Under the pieces are notes generated by a model, which saw nothing but the letters and a program-made list of their open reading frames with translations, had not been told where the DNA came from and did not search any database. Below are positions 12,673-25,833 of a stretch of DNA of 64,000 nt, in pieces; position 1 is the stretch's first letter; every line of letters starts with the position of its first letter. A program made the position numbers and the translations under genes. The stretch comes from Amoebidium appalachense (Eukaryota; Ichthyosporea): assembly GCA_963693365.1 (NCBI GenBank), contig CAVNZM010000010.1, positions 3,410,001 through 3,474,000 of the forward strand. Direction: 5' to 3'.

Positions 12673-13214
12673 GAAGGACGGGTGGGAGGGGGGGGGGGGG
12701 GGAGGGGGAGGGGAGGGGGCTGAGGAGGGTATACTTTCTAGAGTTCGTTGAAGGCGGCCGGGGAGGAGGGGCCGGGGGGGGGGGGGGGGGGGGGGGAATG
12801 TTATGTCTGGTGTTTATTTGCACAAGTACGGGCATTTACACTAGTGTTTGGTGTAGCACACCATGTGACAGTAAGCACACACATCACAGCCTCCCCCGTT
12901 GACTGAGTACAGTCCGAAATGTAAATGTACTCTGTTACACTCTGTACCCCCCCCCCCCCCTCCCCCCCCCTCCCCCCTCAATCTCCCCCCCTTCTTCCTG
13001 TAGAAGCCTCCTTCCCGTAAAAAAAATGGGGAGAATTTCCCGTGTATGTGGAACCACGTATGTATACATCAATGGTCGTGCACACACAGATGCACTATGC
13101 TAATCGTAGACTATGTACGTACTTTTGCTTCATACCTAATCACTGCCTTCAAGCTCATGAACATAAAAAAATAAAACGAAACAAATGTCCTGGGACCCTT
13201 TCGGACCTCACCCA

Positions 13215-13247
<33 letters not shown>

Positions 13248-13474
13248 CCCCCCCCCCCACCTCCTCCCCTCCCTCCCCCAACGGTACCCCCTTCTCTCTC
13301 CACACATCGGTACAAAATTCGCTTCAAGTTAGCAGATCGTTTTAAGCCTATAGTTAGAACTTAACAAAAAACCATGCAGCTGACTAAGCATAATTTCTCC
13401 TACAACACTCCCTGATATCGATATTTAACACAAAATGTTTTTCTTTTGTGCACATTTCACATCGGGTTACGATA
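12148..13474. repeat. Repeat-rich spacer with copy 2 of the 8.8-9.5 kb element
   Basis: Poly-G runs at 12279-12340, 12465-12490, 12651-12715 and 12775-12796 separate blocks matching 8800-9480 (ATAACATGAACACAGG, CCAGGCCATGACGGCCG, TTTGGTGTAGCACACC). Poly-C lies at 12946-12977 and 13208-13258. The part 13020-13470 has no recognisable gene. Confidence 0.6.
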
Positions 13475-13705
13475 AGCTTAAGGTATCGTGTCATTTGGTC
13501 AAGTGTTTAACATTAGGGACGCTTCTGTCAATCATGATACCGAGTCCATCTCCGTATACATAAAAAAAAATCAACGGCACGACACGATACCTGTGAAAAC
13601 ACGATCCGTTGTTTGCTGCCTGGCAGAAAGAAAATGCCACTGATTTAAGCAGCCCCCATTTCCCTTTCCCTCCCCACTTGTGACATGCTACTAAGCTTCT
13701 ACGGA
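13475..13705. repeat. Dispersed upstream repeat, third copy
   Basis: Same element as at 10370-10830, with closely matching blocks such as AACACGATCCGTTGTTTGC and TTTCCCTTTCCCTCCCCA, followed by a TATAAAAG element at 13715-13722. It precedes F-box ORF B by about 0.65 kb. Confidence 0.6.
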
Positions 13706-13908
13706 GGAAGAGCCTATAAAAGCGCAAGAATATTAATATCACGAACTCACTGTGGGGGTTTACACACTTTTTATTGCGTGGACACTGCCGGAGGCCCAGC
13801 CACATTCGACGACCTACTGCGTTTTCCAGCACAGCCAATCAAATGCAGCCAGTGACATATGTACATGCTAGGCAACAATGAGCGCCATCGTAGTATCTGA
13901 CACCCCTA

Positions 13909-14280
13909 TTACATATTATGGGTAAGCGAGGCTAGCATCGGTAGCTCCGAAAGAAAGTTAAGGCACCGGATCACAATATCATACGTATACTGTGCAGCAT
14001 TAATAAGGTGATCTAGGATAGTCATCTTAAAACGGATATATTGAGGAAGAGAGGAAGAAAAGAGAATAAAACCGCCAATAACCTCCGGTTCTACTACATT
14101 AGCTAACAGGTTGCATTTATTGATAGATATGCAGCCGCGAGTAAACCACTGTGACACAACACCATACCCCTGTCTCAGTCCATTCCTTCTCAGGCTCTGT
14201 CTAAAAGCTTTAATATCATTGGCTACCAGAAAACTTAAATCGAATTCATCGCATCCAGCACACCCCACACTTAACAAAAC
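13909..14280 (-). pseudogene. AT-rich ORF remnant of unknown origin
   Basis: An uninterrupted minus-strand frame of about 120 codons ending with TAA at 13911-13909. It reads IKAFRQSLRRNGLRQGYG and MTILDHLINAAQYTYD, with low-GC codon use unlike the F-box ORF. A weaker minus-strand frame at 11689-11850 contains LRQGYF and lies in the matching place beside F-box ORF A, so the stretch belongs to the duplicated unit. It may be a decayed mobile-element ORF or simply conserved promoter DNA that happens to be open. Confidence 0.28.
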
Positions 14281-14364
14281 CACACACACACACAAACAAC
14301 CACACCTTTTAACACATGTGCACCCTTTACCACACTCACACGCACACACACACACACCCCCACG

Positions 14365-14634
14365 ATGGCCGACCCCCTCCCACTTGTTTTGGACAACAGC
14401 GACCTTCTGCGGCACATCTTCCAGTTTGTGCCCCAGCCCGCCCGTCTGGCCTGCACCCTTGTGTGCCGCCTGTGGCGGCGGCGGGACGTGGCCCGCTCGG
14501 TGCCCCTGTACGTGCAGGTGTACGTCCCTGGCTGGGGATACACCCGAGAGGTGCAAACGTATGTGGGAACAGGTGCAGGCAGGGGTAGGGGCATGGAAAA
14601 AGGCGGTGACTTCTCTCTCGTTGTCATATCGTGA
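14365..14634 (+). CDS. F-box-like ORF B (89 aa)
   Basis: Paralogue of ORF A: almost identical over the first ~45 codons (LPLVLDNSDLLRHIFQF ... LACTLVCRLWR), then an in-frame insertion of CGG triplets (RRR) and an open frame to TGA at 14632-14634. The distal part, from about GTGAGRGRG, is low quality and may be intronic, since possible donors (ACAG|GTGCAG, ATC|GTGAGC) are present. The 14.70-14.91 kb segment may be the next exon. As an F-box protein it would recruit Skp1-Cullin; the partner is unknown. Confidence 0.5.
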   Translation: MADPLPLVLDNSDLLRHIFQFVPQPARLACTLVCRLWRRRDVARSVPLYVQVYVPGWGYTREVQTYVGTGAGRGRGMEKGGDFSLVVIS

Positions 14635-14700
14635 GCGTGAACTTGCAAATGGTTATACGTACAGTACAGCACGCCCCGTGCCATTGGGCTTTCCTTGATC

Positions 14701-14915
14701 TCAAAGCTGCCACTGCTGCGCGAAATTAAGGTCTACTACAGACTGAGTGAAGATGGTACCGACAGGCCCGAAATAGCCCACACAATCTCAAAGTACGAAG
14801 AAAGGATTTGGACAACTTGGGAAGGGGCGGAGGCTCTGGCGGCGCAACTTCCTCCCACTGGAACCAACTTCATGTATACGGAAATGGATCACTCTCAGTT
14901 TAAAAGACGTATAAG
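14701..14915 (+). CDS. Possible distal exon of F-box gene B
   Basis: An open stretch with ordinary amino-acid composition: KLPLLREIKVYYRLSEDG, then IAHTISKYEERIWTTWEGAE, ending in the TA repeat. Spacing of leucines in the first part resembles an LRR edge, common after F-boxes. No splice pair joins it in frame to ORF B with confidence, so it may be a remnant. A block around 14811-14850 (GGGGCGGAGGCTCTGG) is echoed at ~9.15 and ~12.59 kb. Confidence 0.35.
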
Positions 14916-14922
14916 AAACCTA

Positions 14923-14924
<2 letters not shown>

Positions 14925-14969
<45 letters not shown>

Positions 14970-14990
14970 TATATACTATATATATATGTA

Positions 14991-15027
<37 letters not shown>

Positions 15028-15071
15028 TTGATATATATATATACTATATATAAATATATATATATATATTG
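14925..15071. repeat. (TA)n microsatellite followed by poly-G
   Basis: About 145 bases of nearly pure TA with a few C/G interruptions, then about 27 G from 15074. TA runs of this length can extrude cruciforms. Confidence 0.95.
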
Positions 15072-15103
<32 letters not shown>

Positions 15104-16801
15104 TGCTGATGGGAAGAAGTGACGTTTTTGTTTTTGTTGTACTATTTTAAGTTATTTTATATTTTCAGGTTTTAAAGTTTAGAAGGTGACCCCTTTTCAA
15201 TTAGGGTTAGTTTGTGTGTGTGTGCCCCCGTCAGGTGAATGTTTACGTAGGTGCGGTGTTGGTGCTAGCATGGCAAATCGAGGGGAAGGGGTACCGTGGT
15301 GGTGGTTGCGGGTGGGTGGGTGGGAGGGCGGGAAGGGGAGGGGAGAGGAGGGGAGGGAAGAGAGAGAGGGGCGGGAAGGGGAGGGGAGGGGAGGGGAGGG
15401 GAGGGGGAGAGAGAGAGAGGGGGGGGGGGGGGGGGGGGGGGGGATTTTATGATTAGTGGATTTTGTCATATTTCGTCATGCTGTCCTACTTTTCTAGTCG
15501 TTTCTTTAAAACTATGTTTTTTTGCGCCAAAACTTCCGCGCCAACACTTCTATATTCAATATTGCTGCTACAATATCCCGCACAAATTATTGGTCCATTC
15601 ACGTTTTTTTTGAGATTGCGACATTCCTGCTTAACAAGTGTATTGAATAGTATCACATACATACGGACGGTTTCAATGAACAAACCCCCTGTTTTCTTGT
15701 CTTCTTCCTTGTCTTCCTTGACAGTGTCTGGGTTTAGACTACCTTTTTATTTGTTTGTTATTTATTTTTGAATTTTTTGAGCGCGGGAGACATCCAATTT
15801 ATATGCATTGTGTAGAGCATTGAAATCGGTGTACATAGCGCATGGTGCGCGGGGGGGGGGGGGGGGGGGGGGTACATTGCACATGGCCCGCCCGTGGGGG
15901 GGGGGGGGGGGAGGGGGGGGGGGGGGGGGAGGATTTGACTGTGTCGAGGGTGCGGTGTAGTACAGCGAGAGGAAGAAGAGAATAGTAATATATATTTTGG
16001 GCTGGGGAGAGATAAATAAACACAGGGCTTTCTCGGAAAGTGTTGCTCCTGCTGCCCGTGTGACTCACAATCTGTTGTCTTCATTGATCGTGAAATCTTA
16101 TAATTACTTTTTATTAAAGGATACGTTTCATTTGTTATGAGTAGAGCATTTGTTCATAGAACATGCCGGTTGCATACATTCATCCAAAGAACACTCACTA
16201 AGCTCACCACAAATATCTCACAGCTCCGCGTCGCAGTATTCACATACTTTCACATACATTCTCCTTACATGGGAATCATCTGAGGTTAATAAAGCACAAG
16301 CTTATACGTATGACATTCGCTCCATACCATGTGCTAGCCCTATCCTAGTATCCCATAATTACTATTTAATTACTATATTCGCAGTATTCATACATACTCA
16401 CACGTACTTAACAATACCGTCTATGTGACATTGATCCGATGTACCAAAAATTATCAATGGCATTTCTCATCCCATAAATGCCATCCCATTACCATATTTC
16501 ACAACACCATAATATTATATTATTTTACTAATAGACAGCTTAAATAATTTATAGCATATCTCCCTTATTCGCACATGTTCCCACATATTCCTGTAAGTAG
16601 ACCATCATTTCATAGACACTCTTGCCTGCATACCGTATCTATCGAATGAACTACCCTCTCATTAACCATATGTATCATATCATGCCATGTACCATTCTAA
16701 TGATAGTTCAATACATGATATTTGACAACAGCAAGTCACATCATTCGCACACATTCGCACACATTCGCACACATTCACACAGATATTCACACATATTCCT
16801 C
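15072..16801. other. Intergenic region, no gene seen
   Basis: GGGGA/GA-rich repeat at 15300-15443, AT-rich unique DNA at 15445-15840, poly-G at 15850-15930, then a microsatellite-free AT-rich stretch at 15960-16740. A tandem 12-base repeat (CATTCGCACACA, four copies, the last diverged) occupies about 16741-16788, just beyond the stop codon of the minus-strand ten-exon gene and probably in its 3' UTR. Confidence 0.6.
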
Positions 16802-17802
16802 TCAATAAGCGGCATACCCCCACCCCTCTGCGTGTGCTGCCACCACCAGTCTCCTCTGTATGGCCTGTCTGTCCTCTGCTGGTTCGTAGGCCAGATAGCG
16901 GCTAAGTGCTGACGATACACTGCCCGGGTCTGTGATCCGTCCACCCACTGCGTGTGAAAAAAAGACCGTAAGATGAATGAAAATAATTTTCTTCTGTGTT
17001 TTTTTCCCCCTTTAAGGTAAAGAAGGAGGCAACTGATATTGCATTGACGCTCACCCACCCATCCATACACACACATGTGCATGCACACGTGCACACAAGA
17101 ATGAACACTCGTACACGAACTTGCACGCATGCGCCTGCGCATACACAGGCAAGCACACACAACTGTATCTAAGATGTTGCCTCGCCTCACAATTTTTTTG
17201 GTTTGAATCTTACGGCAGCAATAGCAAGAACAAGAGCACGAACACACCCGACATGAAACCGGAGGAGGAAAGCAAACCTTTTTTTTTTTTTTTTTTTGTG
17301 GGGGGGGGGGGGGGAGGGGGGGGGGGAATGCTTGAAGGGGGAGGGGAAATGGGGGGGGGGGGGGGGAGGCAGAGTGTGGGGCAAGTGCTGGAGGGGATGG
17401 ATGCTGGGGGGGGGGGGGGGGGGGGGGGGGGGAGGAGGGGGCGGGAGGAGACATGAATGCAATACTCGACATTCAAAATACCAACGAAAACAAATGCAAG
17501 CCCAGAATGACTCAAGTAGGATTCAACATAAAACATTTGGGGGGGGGGGGGGGGGGGGGGGGGGAGGGGAGGAGGAGGGAGGGAGCGGGCAGGAAGGGGG
17601 GGGGGGGGGGGGGAGGGGGGGGGGGGGGGGGGAATGGGAGGAGGGGGAGGGATAGATTACGAATTGTGGCAGCCCTCTCCCGCTCAAACGGCAAACGTAA
17701 CATGGTGAGTATCCGAGCTGCGAGGAAAGGATACGTTTTAGTGCAGTGTTGTAGAACCACTCACACACACACAAACACGCTACGGACGAGGAATATGCCC
17801 CT

Positions 17803-17876
<74 letters not shown>

Positions 17877-17928
17877 CCACGGCTCCTGAGCAACAGGGTG
17901 AGCCCAACTTGTCTTGAATCAGTCAAAG

Positions 17929-17960
<32 letters not shown>

Positions 17961-18094
17961 TTCTCCCCTGCCAAACACACACACACGCGCCACCCTGCCG
18001 GTGCCATCTCTGCTCCCCATCCACTCCTTTCCAGCTCTTTCTATCCTTTTCCCTAATACTCCCGTTTCCCTCCTCCACGCTCTCCCCATCCACT

Positions 18095-18127
<33 letters not shown>

Positions 18128-18825
18128 ACACACACACCCCTTCCCTCCCCGCCTTCCAACCGTCCGGTGACCATATAAATCTTGGTTGTGAAACATAAGG
18201 TGGGTTTCGGCAAGCAGGCGGGCATGCTGGAAGGAGGGAGGGAAGGGGGGAAGGGGAGGGAGGGGGGAGGGGATGGGGGGGGGGGGGGGGGGGGAGGGGG
18301 TGGGAGGGGCTCTCACCAAACTGGGTGCTGGTCAGGTAGTATCCACGGGCCACTGAATGCAACATGTCTGTGTGACGTGTAGAGACAGTAAGGAGGTGTG
18401 ATGGTAACGAGGGGATGTGATAACAAGAGGTGATGAATCTAATGTGAGAGGTTTTTTTTTTTTTTTTCTTTTTTTTTTTTTGTGGGGGGGGGGGGGGGGA
18501 GGGGGGGGGGAAGGGGGGGGACGAAGGGAGAGGGGGGAGGGGATAAGGAAGATAATGGGGGGGGGGGGGGGGGGGGGGGGAAGGGGGGGGGACGATAAGG
18601 ATGAAGTTGATGGTCGATAGAAGGGTGCGATAATAAAGGATGGGATGACATGATGAAAGGGAATACAATGAATGGTAGGAGGATGATACTTCCGGGGATG
18701 ATAATAACGGGAAGACAAGCACAATGAATGGGATGACAAAAGAAAGCAATGATGACAACAAGGGAGATGACATTAGGGAGGTAGAGGGGTTGCGTGGGTA
18801 GGGAGGGGGTGGGTGCCAGGGCAGG

Positions 18826-18859
<34 letters not shown>

Positions 18860-19172
18860 GGAAGGAGCAAAAAAACAACGCGTAGGAAAAGGGCCCGACA
18901 ATTTTCAGTAGTGCAGGACGGGTGAGGGGAGGGAGGAGGACGTGTAAATCTGAGGGGGAGAGGGGAGGCAGTGATAAAACAAACAAAAAAGTAAGAATAT
19001 GGTGTTGCGAGGGCATAGAGACCAGTTTCTGGCATCTGGGGGCTCTTACTTCGTGAACCATTTAGCAGTATATCAGGTACAAAACGTAAACGATGCATAT
19101 TACTTTAATACCAACCTTGTTCTATCTACGTCTAACATAATATAGATAACGAAGAAAATCTAATGGGTGGGT

Positions 19173-19203
<31 letters not shown>

Positions 19204-19553
19204 TTCCCCCTCCCCCAACTAACCACCCACCCCAAAAGCAAATTTGTCGTAATGAGCAAGGATGAAGAACACAAACCACAAGAGAAGATGGGGTAGAGCC
19301 CATAATCCCAACGGACTTTAACGCGGAGGAGAGGGGGGGGGGGGTAGAGAGAGGGAGAGAAACGGGGGGGGGGAGGGGAGGGGGGAGTAGAGAGAGGGAG
19401 AGAGACGGGGAGGGGAGGGGGGGGGGGGGGAAGGGGGGAGTGTACCTGCACGTCCCATTGGGTTGTCGCACGCTTTGAGATTGACAAGAAAGACCTCTAA
19501 TTCCTCATCCTGTAAAAGGGTGGCTGTGTGTGTGTGTGTGTGTATGTGTGTGT

Positions 19554-19617
<64 letters not shown>

Positions 19618-19990
19618 ATGTGTGTTTGTGTGTGAATACATGTATGCAGATATGTGCACCTGTGTGAGTGTGTCCCTCACATGCCTGGTGACATTCACCC
19701 CATTCTTCACCAAAACGGGCTAATTGACGAAAGTAGGCTGATCAGCACGCAGGAGAGGGGGAATGAAGGAGTAAGAAACCTTTTGTGTAACTTCAGGGTG
19801 AGGAGGAGGAAAAACAAAATGCGGTACACACCGTAAAAGTAAAAAGCCAGGTGAGGAAGAGCTCAGGAAGGTATTCTAAAGGCCGAAAACATGACCAGAT
19901 GCTGAGACCCAGTGGCAAGGGGAGGGAGGGAGGGGGCGGGGGGGAGAGGGGGGAGGACAGGTAGAATGGGCAGAGAAAAGGTAGGGTGCC

Positions 19991-20084
<94 letters not shown>

Positions 20085-20562
20085 GAGGGGGGGGGGGGTT
20101 GGGGGGGCTCTACCGCTGGCGGCATCTTCATACGTGCTTGCAACCCCACCCAGTCCATCGTTGGCATCTGGGGGGCGTCTGCAAAGAGGAAACAAAATGG
20201 TGAGATATACACGGAATGAGATGGGATATATATCGCAGCTCGTGAGATATGTGGGTGAGAAATGCGAGGTTAGACATAGGCAGCAGGATAACGGCGGGAA
20301 AATGGTGAGAAAATTCACAAACGTGGTGAGGTATACTAGGTAAATCATGGACAATCAACTCGGAGAAAATGATAACGGTGAGATAGAGGTGTAGAGAATC
20401 TCGATATATAGGGGAGACTTGCGTGGTCATGTAAAACTGGCTGTATCTAGGCAGCATGTAAGTATCATTAACGACGGACAACAAAACACAGGCTCAGCAA
20501 CAAATAGCACACCCAAGGGTGGGGTCTGTGCGTGTGTTTGTGTGTGTGTGTGCGTGTGTGTG

Positions 20563-20650
<88 letters not shown>

Positions 20651-20687
20651 AGAGGGGGTGGGTGGGTGGGTGGGTGGGTGGGTGGAT

Positions 20688-20723
<36 letters not shown>

Positions 20724-21533
20724 AATCCTCACACCTGTGAGAGATTTGAGCAGTTGTGCTGCCGATGGGGGTGCATTTGCCCCAACGATGGTCGTGGTTG
20801 CTCCACCAGGCGTCCTCTGGGGAGATGAAAGTATGTGAGCTAGGGGGTGTCGGAATGTCACTAGTAAACGAGTTGGTAAAAGAGAAGGGTAGAGACACGG
20901 AGCGGGAAGGAGACGTGTGTACACGTGCAAAAGGACAGAGTAATTAGAGGCAAGGGTGCCCTTGTGTCTGTTTGTGTGTGTGTTTGTGTATGTATGTGTG
21001 TTTGTGTGTGTGTGTGTGCGCGCGCGCGCGCGTGCGCGCTAGTAGTGGTGGTGGTAGTGGTGGTGGTGGTGGTGAGTAAAGGGTGTAGGGGAGCGGAATT
21101 TGCTAATATGAACCATAAAGAAACCACAGAAACCCAACTGCAGGCAGTGGGAGTGTGGGGGGGGTTTATCTGCAAAATAAAAGAGGAAGAGAGTCGATAT
21201 GCAGGAGGTTTTTTTGGGCGGGGAGGGGAGGGGGGGGAGGGGGAAGGCGGACAGGAAGAGGCAAAGAGAGAGAGAGGGGGGGGGAGAGTGAGAGAGAGAG
21301 GATGGAGGGGGGAGAAGGAGGGGGGGAAGGAGGAAGGGTGGGTGACGGGGTGGAGAGAGAGAGGGGGAGGGGGGAGGGGGAGGGAGGGAGGGAGGAAAAG
21401 GCAACGAAGGCAAGAGGGCGGATGGGGGGAGAGGGGGAGGGGGGTGAGAGGGGAGGAAGAGAGGGCGGGAGGGAGAGAGAAGAGCGAGTGAAAGAGAGAC
21501 ATCATCCCCGGGGGGGGGGGGGGGGGGGGGGGG

Positions 21534-21582
<49 letters not shown>

Positions 21583-22425
21583 CATTACCCTTGCCTCAAA
21601 CGATTTCCTCCTAGTCATCAACCGGGGGCTGATTGGTGGTCTAAAAATATCCGATCCCCCCTGACCAATCCTCACATCCAAAGACTTGTTGCTCTTTTTT
21701 CGCAATCGGAATGGAAGCGGTCCCGCAGACGCGGAGTTCGCGAGACTGGAGAGATTTACACGATTTGGACTGGTCGATCGGCCCGGATCGGGCGTAATCG
21801 GACGGATGCGATTGGTCGACGGCGCGATTCCGGAGTGCATCGAGAGGTTATCCCGTCCGCTGCGGGCAGTACCTGCCCCCGGGGCCGAAGAAATGGAGAT
21901 AGTCCTTTGGAGTATATCTCCTTCGAAAAGATTTGGTTTTGTACGATTAATGGTGTCTGTGTTTGTACTAATCCTGTTTGAAATCTCTGTACTGTTTATC
22001 TCGGATATGACGGCTTTATCGGCAGATTTTGATTGGGCGTCGCCTTCCCCCGGATCGTTACCGGTTTTGGTTTCTTTTTTCTCCTTTTCTCCCACCCTAT
22101 CCGTACTGAAAATTTCCGAATTTGCATTTGATGTAGTTTCCGGTGTATCTCGATTATTAGGTTCTCCGATTTCCCTGGGTATTTCTTCGGTTGTCGACTC
22201 CTGTTTATCACCTTCTTCTGCCATGCATTTGGATTCAATGACATGAGGCGCCTCAATTCCCGTATCGCTATTGGACGGTTGGGCACCATCTCCCGATTCA
22301 CTCGGACCGTATGATTGGCTGTCGACTTTGGCGCCATCGCCAACGCTGGAAGGTGATTGGTCGCTGACGTCATTGTGAAATGTGATGGAGTCGCGCTTGG
22401 AGGGTGTCGATGCGCCCGTGTCTGC

Positions 22426-22458
<33 letters not shown>

Positions 22459-23518
22459 TTTTTTTTGGGGGGGGGGGGGGCAGTGTCAGATCGGAATACT
22501 CTCGAAGAATGCACAGAAATGCACGGCATATTCACATTCAAATTTGGATGTGTGTTGTGAATGGGGCTAAATTGCGTTATAAATGGCCTATAGATGGTTT
22601 ATTAGTATGTCATCAGTGCTTCATAGATGGGTTGTTGACCCCCTTTTGCTCGCCGATACATATTTGCATCAGTTCCAAAAATATGGGCATCGTTGACTTG
22701 GAAATGATGTAGCGCGTGTTGCATTCGAGCCATGACGCCATGAGTTTTACAAAAACTTACTTTGTGTTTTTTACTTCCGAAAAGCGCTAAAAATACCGGG
22801 GTTGACTATGTTTTTCTGTTTCTCGCGGGTGTTTTTCCTAAGCGTATCCATATTTTCATCGAGCTGCCCCCCAAATTCCGAAGGCCGGCAGCAAAAGGTT
22901 GCCCGGGATTCACAGTTTCGAACCCTGGAATTGCCTGATAAGTGTGTCAATACGATTTACTAAAATCTTTACGGGGATTCATTTTACGTAACTCCATTGA
23001 AAGGAACCCCGCCGCGGTCCCCAAAACCAGCACAAAACACGTGCTCATAACACGTGCAGATGCTTAGAAACCCACCGTTTTTTTTAACAGCACACAAAAA
23101 GGAACATATATACATCTGTTTGTTGCAGTATGTCCACTTTGTTGCTTCTATCGATGTGTTTATTTGTCTCGAAGTTGGTCGATTTTGGGCTTCGGGGGAA
23201 CAAAAGGGGTTTGGTGGGTTATACTTGGCTTATCAATGATTTATAAACGGTTTTTAGATGGGGTATAAATGAGTTATAATGGGTTATACATGCCTTATAA
23301 ATGCGTCAAAACTATTGGTAGTGACTTTTATGAACCACACTGAGAAACGTTTGCTCTTGTACTGCATATGTTGTACCGTGTATGCACACGTACACACATG
23401 CACACACGCGCAAGCACGCACACACGCATGCTCGCACGCACAAACACACACAGAAACACACAAGAACACACAAGAACACACACACACACACATACACACC
23501 ATCACACTCACACACACA

Positions 23519-23573
<55 letters not shown>

Positions 23574-23780
23574 CACACACACATCCTCCCCCACGCACTG
23601 GCGCTGCCCCCCCCACCCCTCCCTCCCTGCCTACAGATACACACACAGCCTACTGTGTGTAAGTTCCGCATTTGGCTACTGTGTAAGTGCTAGCAATCTG
23701 ATTGGACATACCAGCAGGTACGATGCTGGGTGTGCGGGACACAGCACGGCTGCTAGAGTAGGTGGCCCTAAGTTCCTGGA

Positions 23781-23820
<40 letters not shown>

Positions 23821-24068
23821 CCAGTGTGTGTGTGTGTGTGCCTGTGCTGTGTGTGTGTGTGTGTATGTGTGTGTGTGTGTGTGTGTAGTCACAGGAGTCA
23901 GGGGTGAGACGACGGGAGGGGGGGGGGGGGGGGAGGGGGGGATCAGATAATTGAGATTAAGCAAAGTGCCCATTCCTTGCTCTTCCCACCACCATTTCCA
24001 CAAACTACACACAAGAACCCACAGCTACACATACCTGCACACTTCTGTGTTTGTAGCCGCCCCCCGAC

Positions 24069-24109
<41 letters not shown>

Positions 24110-25050
24110 CCCCCCCCCCCTCCAACCCCCCTCCCCTCAACCCTCACTTCTCCAGACCGTACACAAAAAACAAATGTATGCCCAGACGCACACAAGTACC
24201 CACGAATACACGTAGACATGCTCGCATGCCCCCCTTCCATCTCCCCTCCCCCCCGGTGCCCTTGCCCCCAACACAAACAAACTGTATGGATCACGGAAAT
24301 GTGGCCAGTGAATGGAACATGGTGGCGGTGCCAGGGAGGAGGGGATGAAAGGAGGAGATGGAGAGAGGTAAAAGGAGAGGAAAAGGTAGGAGGCCACATG
24401 TTTTTCCAAGTACAGTGTGTGACACAGAAACAGAATAGACACTGACATGCAAGGAAGGTAGCATAGGAGACAAAACATAAAGCGGAGGAAGTGAGGGATG
24501 GAGGTGGGGTGGGGGGGGGGGGGGAGGGGGGGGGGTATGTCTGTGTCTGTGTGTATGAGATGGGGGCGTGGGGTGGGTCGGGTGGATAGGTGGGTGGTGG
24601 TGGTGGTGGTGAGGGGGAGGGGCGCAAGGGCAGGGGAGAGAGAGATGGGGGGAGGGGGGGTGGGGGGGGGGGGGGGGGGGGGGGAGGGTGGGGGGGGGGG
24701 GGGGGGTTTACCTTTGCCAGGAGTAGAACAAGTTGTTCTTCGTCCTCTTCCTGCTCCCGTTCAAGCTCTGCAAATGGAGTTTTTTTTTTTGTTAGAGCTG
24801 CATCAAGAGGAATAAAACGGACGTTTCAGTGTGAGTATTGCTTAGTAAAGGAGATTGAGGTGGTGGTGGTGGTGGTGGGGAGGAGGGTTTTTTCCGTTTT
24901 TTTTTTTTAGTTTTTATGTATTTTTTTTGTGGGGGGGGGGGGGGGGGGGGGGGATGGGATGAAAGCAAGCACATGTTTGGAATGGCGTTAGTAAGTGTAC
25001 CCATTCAAAAAGGGAATATTTCAGGCTTTGGGTCAAGAGGGGGATTGGAG

Positions 25051-25085
<35 letters not shown>

Positions 25086-25454
25086 GGGGGGGGGGAGAGG
25101 GATATGAAGACTTTTACTTGTGCAAAGTAAAAAAAAAAACACAGATAATGCAGTGCATATATGGAGGACGAGGGGGGGGGGGGGGGAGGGGGGGGAGGGG
25201 GAGGGGGGAGTTAGAAGGGTTAGCATTAACATAGCCCACCCTCAGGTATGAGGGGCAGGGACAGGGGGGGAGGGGGGAGGGAGGGAGGGGAGGGGGGAGG
25301 GGGGGGAGGGGGGGAGGGGGGGGGGGGGGGGGGGGGCAAGTGAACATAGAGCATGGGGGTGGTGAGGGTGGTGAGAAAAGCACGAGGTCACATATTGGAA
25401 AAGTGCAGAGAGGAGGAAGAAGCTACTAAGCGAAGAAACATGGGTGAAGAGGGA

Positions 25455-25487
<33 letters not shown>

Positions 25488-25553
25488 GGAGGGGGAGTGT
25501 GTAGGGGAGGTGGTGGTGGCAGGAGAGGGGGGAGTGGGGTGGGTTGTGTGTGT

Positions 25554-25585
<32 letters not shown>

Positions 25586-25801
25586 TGAAGAAAATCGAGA
25601 TGAGCTTGAAAGGGCATTGAGAGAGAGAAGAGAAACCTAAAGGTAAGAGGGGGAGAAAATATGAGAGGAGGCGAGGTGCGGGGGGAAAGTGCGATAGCAG
25701 AAGTGCGCATGGGGAAAGCTAAAGCTAAAGGGGTGCCATGCAGGTGACCAAGGAAAAGGGAGTAGAGGGCAAAAACAAAGGTGCAGGCAAAATACTACGA
25801 A

Positions 25802-25833
<32 letters not shown>

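Noticed and set aside
17919-19061. 380-codon proline-rich minus ORF
   Set aside because: Built from poly-C/T tracts of introns; only the short stretch 18367-18317 is a real exon.
20735-20816. Alternative frame of exon 5 in the ten-exon gene giving a Trp-rich segment
   Set aside because: It joins exons 3 and 6 in frame but meets a stop on entering exon 7; the frame used joins all ten exons to a clean stop.
22900-22960. tRNA-like TTCGAACCC box
   Set aside because: No matching acceptor stem, D-arm or anticodon arm could be placed around it.
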